Part shown: one piece after another, positions 23,327 to 33,400 of the stretch
Position numbering within the stretch: position 1 is the stretch's first letter
Layout: the number at the start of each line of letters is the position of its first letter
DNA from: Bdellovibrionales bacterium
GTDB lineage: Bacteria > Bdellovibrionota > Bdellovibrionia > Bdellovibrionales > UBA1609
Direction of reading: 5' to 3'
NCBI GenBank assembly: GCA_020630675.1
Contig: JAHDIR010000026.1
Location: 1 to 35,030, forward strand
DNA: 35,030 bases
The notes under the pieces: generated by a model
Database searches by the model: none
What the model was told of the DNA's origin: nothing
The model's input: the letters and a program-made list of their open reading frames with translations, nothing else
Program-made: the position numbers and the translations under genes

Positions 23327-25402
23327 ATGAAGCCCCCTTGTGCCCCCAAATACCCTAAAAAAATTGTTCAACACGATGAAGCTCGTACGGACAATTACCA
23401 CTGGTTAAGAGATAAAAATTGGCAAAAATTTTTACAAGGAGATTTAAACTTTGATAACTCAGAAGTGAAGGCTTATTTAGAGGCAGAGGCTTCTTATACT
23501 GAATCAGTGATGGCCAGCACTCAAGAACAACAAAATAAGTTTTATCAAGAAATTTTAGGGCGAATTAAAGAAGATGATGAAACCTATCCTTTTGAACGCA
23601 ATGGTTACTTTTACTTTCAAAGAACAACAGAAGGAAAAAACTACCCACAGTTATTTCGTAAAAAAGGAAGCCTGGAGGCTAAAGAAGAGCTTTACTTTGA
23701 TGTTAATCAAGAGGCTGAAGGAAAAAAATTATACCTTTTTTCAGGCGGTCAGCCCAACGACAATAATCAGTGGCTAGCTTATTCTTTTAACTTAACCGGT
23801 TCGATGGAAAAAACTTTAAAGGTTAGAGACTTAAGCACAGGGAAAGACTTCCCTTGGGAAGTAAAAAACTGCACAGGGTCTTTTATGTGGGCTAACAACG
23901 AAGAAATTTACTTTGTAGAAAGGGGGCCTGAGGGACGGGGGCAAAAAATCTTTTTGTTTCGTGTTGATAAAGGACCAGAGTCCAAAGAACTCATTTTTGA
24001 AAAACCAGAGTCTTGTAACGATATGTTTATGAGTATTTCAAAAAGTAAAACTAAAAAAGTGCACTTTGTTTATATGGCTAGTGGGTCAGAGACCAAAGTT
24101 TATTATAAGTGGAGCACAGAAAATAAGTTTAAATTATTTTCCGAAGGCAAAAATGATGTTGATTTTAGTATTGATCACCGAGATGGGTGCTTTTATATAA
24201 GAACTAACCATGGTCAGGCCAATAACTACCAAATTTATAAATGCTCTGAAAGCAATGTTCAATTTTCAAATTGGCAAATTTTTATTAATGAGCAAAACAG
24301 TAAATATCTAACCGACTTTGCTATTTATGGGTCTAAAATGTTGTTGATGTATAAAAATAATGAAACAGCAGTGGATGAAGTTTCTATTTTAGATTTAAAT
24401 GATAAAACTCAAAAAAAAGTTTCTATGTCTGAACCAGCTTATACATTAAGTTACTCCGGTGCCTTTGACCCACAGTCAACAAAGGTAAGGTTTTACTACG
24501 AGTCTTGTCGTCAGCCGTCTCAAGTTCTTGACCTTGATCTTTTGTCAGGACAGTTCCAAGTTTTGAAAAGCAAAGAAGTGCCCAATTTTAACCCTGACAA
24601 CTATGTACTCAAAAGAGAGTACGCCAAAGGTCATGATGGCGAGATGATCCCATTATCAATTCTTTATAAAAAAGGCTTTAAAGAAATGACTAATAAAAAA
24701 GCCTTTGTTTATGCTTACGGTTCCTATGGCCTTGGCATGCCAGCCTTTTTTTCGCCGGGTATTTTTAGTTTAGTTGATCGCGGCTTTGTGTCTGTTATTG
24801 CCCATATAAGAGGAGGGGATGAAAAGGGTTTTGATTGGTATTTAAGTGGAAAAAAACAAAATAAAATGAACACCTTTAAAGATTATATAAGCTCTTGTGA
24901 GTACATGATAAGCCAAGGTTATGTTAAGGCAGGGGATATTGTAGCTAATGGTGGAAGTGCTGGCGGAATGCTTATGGGGGCTGTTGCGAACATGAGGCCT
25001 GAGCTTTTTCGTTGTGTGATTGCTGATGTTCCATTTGTGGATGTTATAAATACAATCTCAGACGAGACTTTACCATTAACGCCTCCTGAGTGGGAAGAGT
25101 GGGGCAATCCCATTTTAAATAAAAAAGATTATCAATATATGATGAGCTATTCCCCTTATGATAATATTGAAAAAAAAGAGTACCCCTCAATGCTTTATAA
25201 CTCAGGTATTTCTGATGAGCAGGTCACCTATTGGGAGCCTGCGAAAATGGTAGCTAAACTTAGAGAGTTAAAAACCGACAACAACACCTTGTTGTTAAAT
25301 ATTAAAATGCACGCAGGCCATGTCGGAGCCTCTAAAAGATATGAAGCTATTAAAGAAAGAGCCTTTAATTTTGCTTTTATCATGAAAAGTTTTAGCTTTT
25401 AA
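23327..25402 (+). CDS. ptrB: Oligopeptidase B (S9A serine peptidase)
   Basis: 691 residues, typical length. The N-terminal DNYHWLRD and a beta-propeller region (about 80-410) precede the alpha/beta-hydrolase domain. The catalytic triad is Ser544 (NGGSAGGML), Asp630 (SGISDEQVTYWEP) and His665 (MHAGHVG). PPEWEEWGNP and YSPYDNI are typical of oligopeptidase B, which cleaves short peptides after Lys or Arg in the cytoplasm or periplasm. No signal peptide is seen. TAGGAGA precedes the ATG. In a predator such an enzyme could finish degradation of prey peptides, which is inference. Confidence 0.93.
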   Translation: MKPPCAPKYPKKIVQHDEARTDNYHWLRDKNWQKFLQGDLNFDNSEVKAYLEAEASYTESVMASTQEQQNKFYQEILGRIKEDDETYPFERNGYFYFQRTTEGKNYPQLFRKKGSLEAKEELYFDVNQEAEGKKLYLFSGGQPNDNNQWLAYSFNLTGSMEKTLKVRDLSTGKDFPWEVKNCTGSFMWANNEEIYFVERGPEGRGQKIFLFRVDKGPESKELIFEKPESCNDMFMSISKSKTKKVHFVYMASGSETKVYYKWSTENKFKLFSEGKNDVDFSIDHRDGCFYIRTNHGQANNYQIYKCSESNVQFSNWQIFINEQNSKYLTDFAIYGSKMLLMYKNNETAVDEVSILDLNDKTQKKVSMSEPAYTLSYSGAFDPQSTKVRFYYESCRQPSQVLDLDLLSGQFQVLKSKEVPNFNPDNYVLKREYAKGHDGEMIPLSILYKKGFKEMTNKKAFVYAYGSYGLGMPAFFSPGIFSLVDRGFVSVIAHIRGGDEKGFDWYLSGKKQNKMNTFKDYISSCEYMISQGYVKAGDIVANGGSAGGMLMGAVANMRPELFRCVIADVPFVDVINTISDETLPLTPPEWEEWGNPILNKKDYQYMMSYSPYDNIEKKEYPSMLYNSGISDEQVTYWEPAKMVAKLRELKTDNNTLLLNIKMHAGHVGASKRYEAIKERAFNFAFIMKSFSF

Positions 25403-25450
25403 ATATAAATAAAATTTTTCGTTTTTAACGAGGTGTTAAGGGGTGTGTCA

Positions 25451-25474
25451 ATGGGCTTTTTTTAAAAAGCCCAT
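25451..25474. terminator. Terminator-like perfect inverted repeat between convergent genes
   Basis: ATGGGCTTTTT (25451-25461) and AAAAAGCCCAT (25464-25474) form an 11-base stem with a two-base loop. It sits between the ends of the peptidase and RND genes. There is no external T run on either strand, but the stem carries its own T/A tracts, so it may act weakly in both directions. Confidence 0.4.
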
Positions 25475-25482
25475 AATGTATG

Positions 25483-28400
25483 TCATTGTAATACAGGTGG
25501 CTGCGAAGAAGGCGGTGGCGGCGGAAAGCTAGCCGGGTGTAAGTCTTCTGAAATTTCTGGGGTCTTTTTGTTTTGTGGTTCTTTTTCTGCCAATGGTTTT
25601 CTTGTATTGAATTTATTGTTTTGACTCTTTGACCCTAGCCCTATTTTTTTCAAAAGCCATCTTCCGCCTCTTAAAATATCTTCACGAATTTCTAGTAAAG
25701 CTGGTAAAACAAAAAGAGTGAGCAGTGTTGAAAAACTAAGGCCCCAAGCCATCGAAAAAGCCAATGGCTGTGTAAAACCCGACTCTCCGCCAAAGGCATA
25801 AGCCATGGGGAAAACACCTAGTAAAGTTGTGAGTGTGGTGAGTAAAATGGCTCTTAATCGCGATGAGCAGGCATCAATTAAAATGCCTCTGTTCATTATG
25901 CCTCCACGGGCTTTTTGGAGTCTATTAATTTGATCCACCATAATGATAGAAGAGTTGACTGAAACGCCTATGGTTCCCACCAATCCCACCATGGCCATAA
26001 GCCCCATTGGCAAGTTATGAAAATAAAGGGCTAAAATAATTCCAATCACCCCAAAAGGAATAGGAAGTCCAACAATAAGAGGCTGAGTGAGTGACTTTAA
26101 AATAATAGCTAAAACAAAAAGTACACCCAACATACATATAATAGCGACTTTAAGGGCCCAGGATTGGTTACTTTGCTCTTGGTCAGATAAGTATTGAGCG
26201 TCAAAGGTGTATTGATTAAACTTGATAGTAAGGGGCTCAATGGCAGCGGCCAGTGCTTTATTAGCTTGGGCGCGGTTAGAGCTTTTTGCCACTTTAAAGT
26301 CCATCGAAAACTGTCTGTCTCCGTTTTTATGAATAAGCTTTTTTAAATTTTCTTTTTTTTCCCAGCTCCCTAAAAGATAGGCCGGTACTGATACACCTTG
26401 AGGCGAAATGATTTCTAGTTGATCAAGGTCTTTTTTAATCCAACTTTCTTTATTCTGAAGCTCAGTATATACCCAAACGCTCTCACCATTCATTCGAGTT
26501 TCTATGAGATGATCTGCAGAAAAGTAACTTCTTATTTGTTGAGCTAACTCTGGCGGCGGAATTTTATGTAAACTCAAATTAGCAACGTTGGGGTTGAACT
26601 GCCATGAGGTCTGAAAAAGTTCAGTATCTGGAGAGTACTCTTTTAATTCTTTTAAACCCTTTGTGGCTTCTAAAACTTCACTCTCTAAAGATTTAAAATT
26701 GAGCTGATCAGAGCCTCTAATGTAGAGAGTCACCATATTTTCTTTAGATTCATTATTTCCTTCTTGATGAGTAGAAACTTCAATTTTTTCAAACTGGTTT
26801 TGGTTATATTTTTTTATAATTTCATCAACCAGGGGAGTGATACGTTTCATTTGTTTTTGCGGGTAGTTGTCGGTTCGGTTTGGAAATAATGATATTTGTA
26901 CATAACGAGGAGAGTTTTTAACTTTACCATCAGTCCATACAGAGCCAATTTGCGTGGACACATTTGTGACTTCTTTTTTGGGAAGTTGTTGTAAAGCCTT
27001 TTCAAGATCTTTAACTTGCTCAAAAGAATGATCTAATGAGGTCGATTTTTTGAGGGTTGCATTTATGGTTATGTATTCTGGGTTAATTCTAAAATCAAAA
27101 TTCTTTTTAATTTTTGTTGAAGCAATATACCCAGCACAACCGACTAATCCTATTAGAACTAAAAAGGCAATGTAGCGTCCCTTAATAATAAAATGCAAAA
27201 CATCTTTATATTTTTTAGTGACTGAGTTCATAAACTTGTCTGCTTTTGGAAGGGAGGGCTTTTGCGCAAAGTGAGCAAGGTGATTGGGAAGAATAAAAAA
27301 TGATTCAAACCAACTAATAGCCAATGCTGAAATTACGACAATGGGAACGGCATAAAGAAGAGTGCTCATTTCACTTTTAATAAAAATAAGTGGAGAGAAG
27401 GCTATAACCGTAGTAAGAATAGTGCCCGTGACTGGAATAATTAATTCTTCAACTGCTTTTTGGGCGGCTTCTTTAGGGGGTAGGCCCGAGCTTAAAAGCT
27501 CATTGTATTTTTCAGCAACAATAATGGCATCATCAACCAAAACACCGATAACTAAAATCATACCAATGATAGAAAGCAAATCAATATTTAAACCAAAAGA
27601 GTATAAGATAATGAGTGTTCCAAAATAGGCCAGTGGTAAGCCTAGGGAGGTCATAATTGCTGTTTTAAAATTTAAAAAAATAATAAGAGTCAATAAAACA
27701 AAAATAAAGCCAATAAAGCCATTTTTTGTGAGCACTTCAATTTGTTGTAAAATAAAACGAGGGCCATCAAGAAAAGAGGAAATTTTAATATTATCAGGAC
27801 TATTTTTATTAAACCTCTTAATAACCTTATCCGTTTTTTCTTTTAAGTCGATAGAGTCTGAGTTGAGGTCTTTTCTGACTCCGGCGGAGATTCCTGGCAG
27901 ACCATTAACCATTTGCTTTGTTTTTACAGTCCCTAGCTTATAAGAAACATCAGCAATATCTTCCAGCTTAACTTCAAAGCCAGAGGCATTTTTTCTTAGA
28001 ACCAATTTTTTTAAGTCTTGGATATTGTTAACAGTGCTGTTTAATTTGACTTCAATTTTATCTTTACCGTTATCAATTTCACCCACGGGCAACATGACAA
28101 GGGCGCCACGCAATAAATTTCTTACACGAGTGGTTGATAAGTTATGCTTATCTAATTGTTTTGGTTTTAATTTAATATAAATATCTCTATCTTTAAAGTC
28201 AGAGTTTGTTTTGGCCACTCCCTTAATTTTTAATAATGAGTTTTTAAAGTTCTTAAAAAACTGCCTATGTAGTGTATTTTCTTGTTGAAGCCCTTCTAAT
28301 CCTAACCAGTATAAAAAAGTATCTTTAATTTCGGCACGGCGAACATTAATTGATCTTATGTTTTCAGGTAAAGTAGACCTGATTCTATCAATTTGAGAAC

Positions 28401-28731
28401 GAACCATTTCAGCGGATTGATCCATTTGATCGTAATCAGAGTTATATTTTATTGATAAAGAAGATAAACTATTGGAGCTGGTAGATGTTACCTCTTTGAC
28501 TCCAACTAAATTTTTTAAACTATCCTCAACCGGGTAGGTCACAAACTTTTCAACCTCTTCAGCTGTCCCACCAAAAAGGCTGATGTTGACCTGAACACTT
28601 GGAAATTGCAGAGCCGGAATGAGGTCTCTATTCATAAGGCTCATACAAACTAAGCCAACAATAATAATAAAACCTGAAATTAGGTTTACGATAAAGCTAT
28701 TTTCAATGAAGTAGGTAAATATTTTTTTCAC
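25483..28731 (-). CDS. RND efflux transporter permease
   Basis: About 1082 residues from GTG 28731, chosen because GTGA overlaps the upstream stop and gives the usual RND N-terminus (KKIFTYFIENSFIVNL); a TTG at 28749 would add six residues. Twelve membrane spans in two halves with large periplasmic loops are expected. TM4 carries GVLVDDAIIVAEKY with the paired proton-relay aspartates (about 400-401). The TM10 region reads GVSVNSSIIMVDQ, where the AcrB lysine is replaced, as in the V-N-N/S subgroup. The cytosolic C-terminus is a Lys-rich then proline-rich tail with five consecutive prolines. It exports drugs, lipids or metals; the substrate cannot be read from sequence. It forms an operon with the TolC-like gene, without a membrane fusion protein gene. 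Confidence 0.92.
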   Translation of the reverse strand: MKKIFTYFIENSFIVNLISGFIIIVGLVCMSLMNRDLIPALQFPSVQVNISLFGGTAEEVEKFVTYPVEDSLKNLVGVKEVTSTSSNSLSSLSIKYNSDYDQMDQSAEMVRSQIDRIRSTLPENIRSINVRRAEIKDTFLYWLGLEGLQQENTLHRQFFKNFKNSLLKIKGVAKTNSDFKDRDIYIKLKPKQLDKHNLSTTRVRNLLRGALVMLPVGEIDNGKDKIEVKLNSTVNNIQDLKKLVLRKNASGFEVKLEDIADVSYKLGTVKTKQMVNGLPGISAGVRKDLNSDSIDLKEKTDKVIKRFNKNSPDNIKISSFLDGPRFILQQIEVLTKNGFIGFIFVLLTLIIFLNFKTAIMTSLGLPLAYFGTLIILYSFGLNIDLLSIIGMILVIGVLVDDAIIVAEKYNELLSSGLPPKEAAQKAVEELIIPVTGTILTTVIAFSPLIFIKSEMSTLLYAVPIVVISALAISWFESFFILPNHLAHFAQKPSLPKADKFMNSVTKKYKDVLHFIIKGRYIAFLVLIGLVGCAGYIASTKIKKNFDFRINPEYITINATLKKSTSLDHSFEQVKDLEKALQQLPKKEVTNVSTQIGSVWTDGKVKNSPRYVQISLFPNRTDNYPQKQMKRITPLVDEIIKKYNQNQFEKIEVSTHQEGNNESKENMVTLYIRGSDQLNFKSLESEVLEATKGLKELKEYSPDTELFQTSWQFNPNVANLSLHKIPPPELAQQIRSYFSADHLIETRMNGESVWVYTELQNKESWIKKDLDQLEIISPQGVSVPAYLLGSWEKKENLKKLIHKNGDRQFSMDFKVAKSSNRAQANKALAAAIEPLTIKFNQYTFDAQYLSDQEQSNQSWALKVAIICMLGVLFVLAIILKSLTQPLIVGLPIPFGVIGIILALYFHNLPMGLMAMVGLVGTIGVSVNSSIIMVDQINRLQKARGGIMNRGILIDACSSRLRAILLTTLTTLLGVFPMAYAFGGESGFTQPLAFSMAWGLSFSTLLTLFVLPALLEIREDILRGGRWLLKKIGLGSKSQNNKFNTRKPLAEKEPQNKKTPEISEDLHPASFPPPPPSSQPPVLQ

Positions 28732-30152
28732 AGTTGGCTCGCTTTGCAAGAGTTAATATCTGGGTGAATTAACAGAGACACTCGAACTTTGTTTTTTAAG
28801 TAAGACTGAACTAAATCAATCCAGTTGAGTTCGCTGTTTAACTCAAAATCTCTATATTGAATGTAGTCTCTGAGTTCGATTTGCCCAGATTTTAGAAGTT
28901 TAAAAGCCTCTTTAGTTTGCTTTTGTTGTAATTTTTTTTGTTTAGCAACAACATCAAGCTGCTGCTTTAAAAGTTTGTCCTGTTTAAGAGAGTTTTCAAG
29001 ATCATTAGCTAAGCTTCTTAGTTGAAGGTTTCTTTCATTTTCGGCTTTTTTCCACTGGTAATGACTTTCTTGTCGGTTAGCTTTTAAACTCTTGTCATTT
29101 ATAGGTATATCTATGGATAGGCCTATGGTTGTTGATTCGGCATTTTCTAAGCCGTTAGGTATTACAAATTGATTATCATTTTTAGAGGCTTCGGCGTAGA
29201 AGGTCAATTCTGGCTTGGCAAGATTAGATTGCGATTTAAAGGTCCATTTTAAAGATTCAATATTTTCGTCAAAAGCCTCTTTATATTTTGGAGAAAGTTG
29301 GGAGCTCGTCACTAAGGCCTTAGAACTAGAGTTGAGGTTTGGTGTGTGAAGCTCTTCAATAGAGTCAACAGGCCTTTTAATAGCTGTCGCTAATTGTGTT
29401 TTTTGTAGGTTAAATGAAATTTTAGAAGCTGCTAGTTTTTGTTCATTGTTAAGGTGGTCAGACTGAGCTGTAAGTAATTCGATGTTACGAACAAGTTTTG
29501 CTCGATGAGATCTTTTAATGGACTTTAAAACTTTTAGTGAGTTTTTAAATATTTTTTCACTGATTTGAAGTTGAGCCTGACTTTTTAATGTATCTAAATA
29601 AAGGTCAATAGCATCTGAGCAAAGTTTAGCCTGTTCGATGGCGTTGTTAAGGGCTTGGCTTTTATATTTTGCCTTAGCTAGGCGAGTGTTTGACCTTTGA
29701 TTGTAGCCCAGGCCATTGCGCCACAAACTTTGCTCTAACCTTATGTAATAGTTGTTATCGATAGTTCTGTCATATTCAAAAAATGAAGTGACTGTTGAAT
29801 TCTCTAGCCATTTTTTAGCACCAGCACGAAGTAAGGTTCCTGAGGCTAAGTTTTGCTGATAATCCACACTAATAGTTTTTTCTCGGTCCCAAGATTGATT
29901 CACCAAATTATCTTTTTGGCTTCTTTGTTCTGGACGAAAAGATAGAATTGCGGAGTATTGGTTATCGACTTTATCTCGTTGAGCCGCAGAGGTTTTTAGG
30001 TCTAGGTTTAAATTTTTAGGACTTTCGTTTTCGTTAAAATAATTATTGAGAAAGTCGTGTAAACTGATTTTATTTGGCAGATTGGCAGTAGCCAAGTGAC
30101 AGTAAAGATTAAAGAAACAAAATAAACCTAGACATAATAGTTGCTTAAACAA
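28728..30152 (-). CDS. TolC-family outer membrane efflux protein
   Basis: 474 residues from a TTG start with GGGGAGG five bases upstream. A signal peptide ends near ATA-N at 21-24. The remainder alternates long amphipathic helices (about 165-255 and 370-455) and short beta segments, with YIRLEQSLWRNGLGYNQRSNTRLAKAKY and LSIDIPINDKSLKANRQESHYQWKKAENER matching the two OEP repeats. It would form a trimeric channel through the outer membrane for the coupled RND pump. First gene of the two-gene unit. Confidence 0.85.
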   Translation of the reverse strand: MFKQLLCLGLFCFFNLYCHLATANLPNKISLHDFLNNYFNENESPKNLNLDLKTSAAQRDKVDNQYSAILSFRPEQRSQKDNLVNQSWDREKTISVDYQQNLASGTLLRAGAKKWLENSTVTSFFEYDRTIDNNYYIRLEQSLWRNGLGYNQRSNTRLAKAKYKSQALNNAIEQAKLCSDAIDLYLDTLKSQAQLQISEKIFKNSLKVLKSIKRSHRAKLVRNIELLTAQSDHLNNEQKLAASKISFNLQKTQLATAIKRPVDSIEELHTPNLNSSSKALVTSSQLSPKYKEAFDENIESLKWTFKSQSNLAKPELTFYAEASKNDNQFVIPNGLENAESTTIGLSIDIPINDKSLKANRQESHYQWKKAENERNLQLRSLANDLENSLKQDKLLKQQLDVVAKQKKLQQKQTKEAFKLLKSGQIELRDYIQYRDFELNSELNWIDLVQSYLKNKVRVSLLIHPDINSCKASQL

Positions 30153-30339
30153 GAAGCCTCCCCCGATGCTTTAGTCGAGACTACTAAATTAAAAACTCTC
30201 AAGGCAACTTGTTTAGTGAAATGAAAAAAATGCCTAGACTGAAATAGTAAAATTGTCGAAATAGCTAAAAGTGCTGAATAACTGGACTTTTCTAGCCAAA
30301 AATTAATCTTTAAACTCTGAGTTAAACATCTAAAAAGTG

Positions 30340-30366
30340 TAAAGTTTTATAGAAATACCCCGATAA
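30340..30366 (+). promoter_or_regulatory. Sigma-28 (FliA)-type promoter of the giant lipoprotein gene
   Basis: TAAAGTTT (30340-30347), exactly 11 bases, then CCCGATAA (30359-30366). Only one base differs from the FliA consensus TAAAGTTT-N11-GCCGATAA. Transcription would begin near 30373, about 60 bases before the ATG, with AGGGGAA as ribosome site. The rest of the 282-base divergent gap (30153-30434) shows no gene. Confidence 0.8.
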
Positions 30367-30434
30367 GAACTGGTCTTTCTATGTAAATGTTAGATGAATA
30401 AGTGCGTTAAATGTGGGAATAACAGGGGAATAAT

Positions 30435-33400
30435 ATGAGCAAGTATATTGCGATAATAACTATTATGGTGTCTACGGCATTCGTTGCCTTCAACTTTCAA
30501 AACTGTGCCAAGTCGAGCTTTAGTATAAGGGATTCTCTAAGTGATGACCCAGCTCAAGGCTTAAATACATACCCACGTTCTTGCCGAGAGTATTATGAAA
30601 ATGGATCTTGTCAAAGTGGCGTTTATAAAGTGGACCCAGATGGCAACGAACTTGGTCTTGACCCTTTTGATGTTTATTGTGATATGGAAAATTATGGTCG
30701 AACTCTTGTGGTGAATGCTCCTAGTGACGGCTATACTGGAATTCCAGAAGCCAACGAGGTAACAACCCCAGATAAGCTCGGTCGATTGTCAGATACAAAA
30801 ATTTCCTTACTTTTACAAAATACGCAAAATTCTACTTATAATAATGTGGCCGTTGATGTTTCTACCGGTCAAGAAAATCATACTGTTTCTTTAAATACGA
30901 ACTCTTCAAGTAGCAAGGGTCAGTATGTAGTGGGAGACTCGGCTAACGAACTTTGTGACAATTACGATGCCGGAGTAGATGGGGCAGTTTATACCAATTC
31001 TGACAAATGGGCCTTTGGTAATGGTTCTGGGGACGGTTTTATTGGTTATTTAGACGATCAAGTTTCATCAAGCCCATATACAGGTTTTACAATGGAAATT
31101 GTTGGAGCCGGCGATAAAGCTTGTAACAAAACTGGTCCGATTCCTGCCGCACAATATTTAAAAGGATCTATGTGGGTTGTTGAAGGTTACACACCACATG
31201 AAGCTTGTCAGCAACCACCAGAAGCTATTAATGGTGGTTGGAGTGATTGGTCTGATTTTGCAGATGTGACAACTTGTAGCGCTGATTGTAATAAAAAACA
31301 ATCCAGAGTGCGTGCTTGTACTAACCCTGAGCCAGCTAATGGTGGTTCAGATTGTACATTAGTAGATGGAGGTAACTCTAAAGAAGAACGTGATATTTCT
31401 TGCTCTTATGGAGAAGGGGAGTGTGTTGCTCCTCCGGAAGATGTTGATGGTGGTTGGACAGATTGGAGTGACTGGACAGAGTATAAGCCATGTGATGAGT
31501 CTTGTACTAAGCAAGAAGTTTACTCACGAACTTGTACTAATCCTACACCGGTAGGTAACGGGAAGTTATGTGAAGGTGGAGATGGTCACTCGGAGTCAAA
31601 AATTAGAATCGTTTCTTGTTCACCAGGGGAAGGAGCATGTGCCCCATTACCAATCCATGGTGGTTGGAGCCCTTGGTCGGCTTGGACAGATGTTGGTCAG
31701 TGTGGACCGAACTGTTTGAAAGATCAAAAGCGAACTCGTACATGTACAGAGCCAGCACCAGCTAATGGTGGTAATGATTGCTCACAACTCGATGGCGGCT
31801 TAGCAGAAGAAACTAGAACAGCAAGTTGTCAAGATGGAGAAGGTCAGTGTGATGCCACACCTCCGATTGATGGTGGTTGGACGAATTGGTCAAACTGGGA
31901 GCCTTATAGTCAATGCTCTGCTGATTGTGAAAAAGATGTAAGACGAGTGAGAGCTTGTTTGAACCCGGCTCCAATGAACGGTGGAAATGATTGTTCTCAG
32001 TTAGATGGTGGTAATGATTTTGAATTAGAAACTAGAACTTGTAGTTATGGTGAAGGTCTTTGTAAGCCGGCTCCAATTGACGGTGGATATACGGATTGGA
32101 GTTCTTGGGAGCCTGCTGGGGAGTGTTCTCAGTATTGTAAGCAAGACATTATTAGTACAAGATCTTGTACAAACCCAGTGCCTCAGTATGACGGTAAAGA
32201 CTGTTCATTACTTGGGCCAAATATTCAATCTAAAATGAGAGAGTGTGAAATTGGCGAGGGCTTATGTAATGGCTTAGCTAATGTGATCCTATTAGGTGAT
32301 AACCCTGAAAATTATGGTTCGAATGCCCCAGGTGTTCCAAATGATCATACGATTACTTACAAAAACATTGGTGGGCTTCCGGCCACAGATTTCACACTGT
32401 CTGGCTTAGGGGATAAGTTTCAGTTTAAAGGCGGAAACTTCCCTGGTGAAGGCGGAACTTGTACAAGTGATAAGGTCATCAAGACTGGAGTTTCTTGTAA
32501 TGTGATTGTGACCTTCTTATCTAATGACTTAGGAACTTTTAATGGTCAACTTGTTGCTGACTATAATAATGGAAAAGAAGTTAAACAATTAACTCGCGAC
32601 TTAGTGGGTGTTGTTGATCAAGATGGACCTGCAAAATTAACAATCACTGGAGGAGACTTTGGTGTGACTTCACCAGGGTACCCTGTTGATGGCACAGTGA
32701 CTGTTACTAACGAAGGTGAAACAGACGCAACCAATTTATTAATACCAAATATTGATCCTCCATTTGTATTAAAAGGAGGAGAGTATCCTGGTACGGGTGG
32801 AACATGTGATAAAGACCCAGCTGTTTTAAAAGCGGGAGCTTCATGTACTTTAGTTCTTACTTATAACCCGACAGAACTTGGAAGTCATATTGTTCCTCTC
32901 AACCTAAATTATAATACTGGTTCGGCACAAAACACAGCTTCGGCTCCTTTGAAAGGACAAGCCTCTGACAACTGCCCGACTTGCCCAATTGATGGTGGAT
33001 GGTCGAATTGGACCTCTTGGGTTAAGAAAGGAGAGTGTGGATTAGACTGTAAAAAAACAGAAAAAAGATACAGACAGTGTAACAACCCAGCTCCGCAAAA
33101 TAATGGAAAAGATTGTGTGGGAGAGTCCGAGCAATCAAGAGATGGAGTTTGTAACCCGGGTGAAGATTTCTGTCCTCTTCTGGCTCTTTTAGAAATTGAA
33201 GGAGACACTCAGTTTGGAACCATCACCGTAGGAGAAAGATCTCCGATACATACATTCACTGTTACTAATGTTGGTGGTCGAACGGCAACAGAATTAAATG
33301 TTAGTCATTTAACCAATGGTATGACAGGAAACTTCCAAGTTTTAGGGGGTACATGTATTGGAAAGAACACATTAGCTTCGAAAGCAAGTTGTACAGTTGA

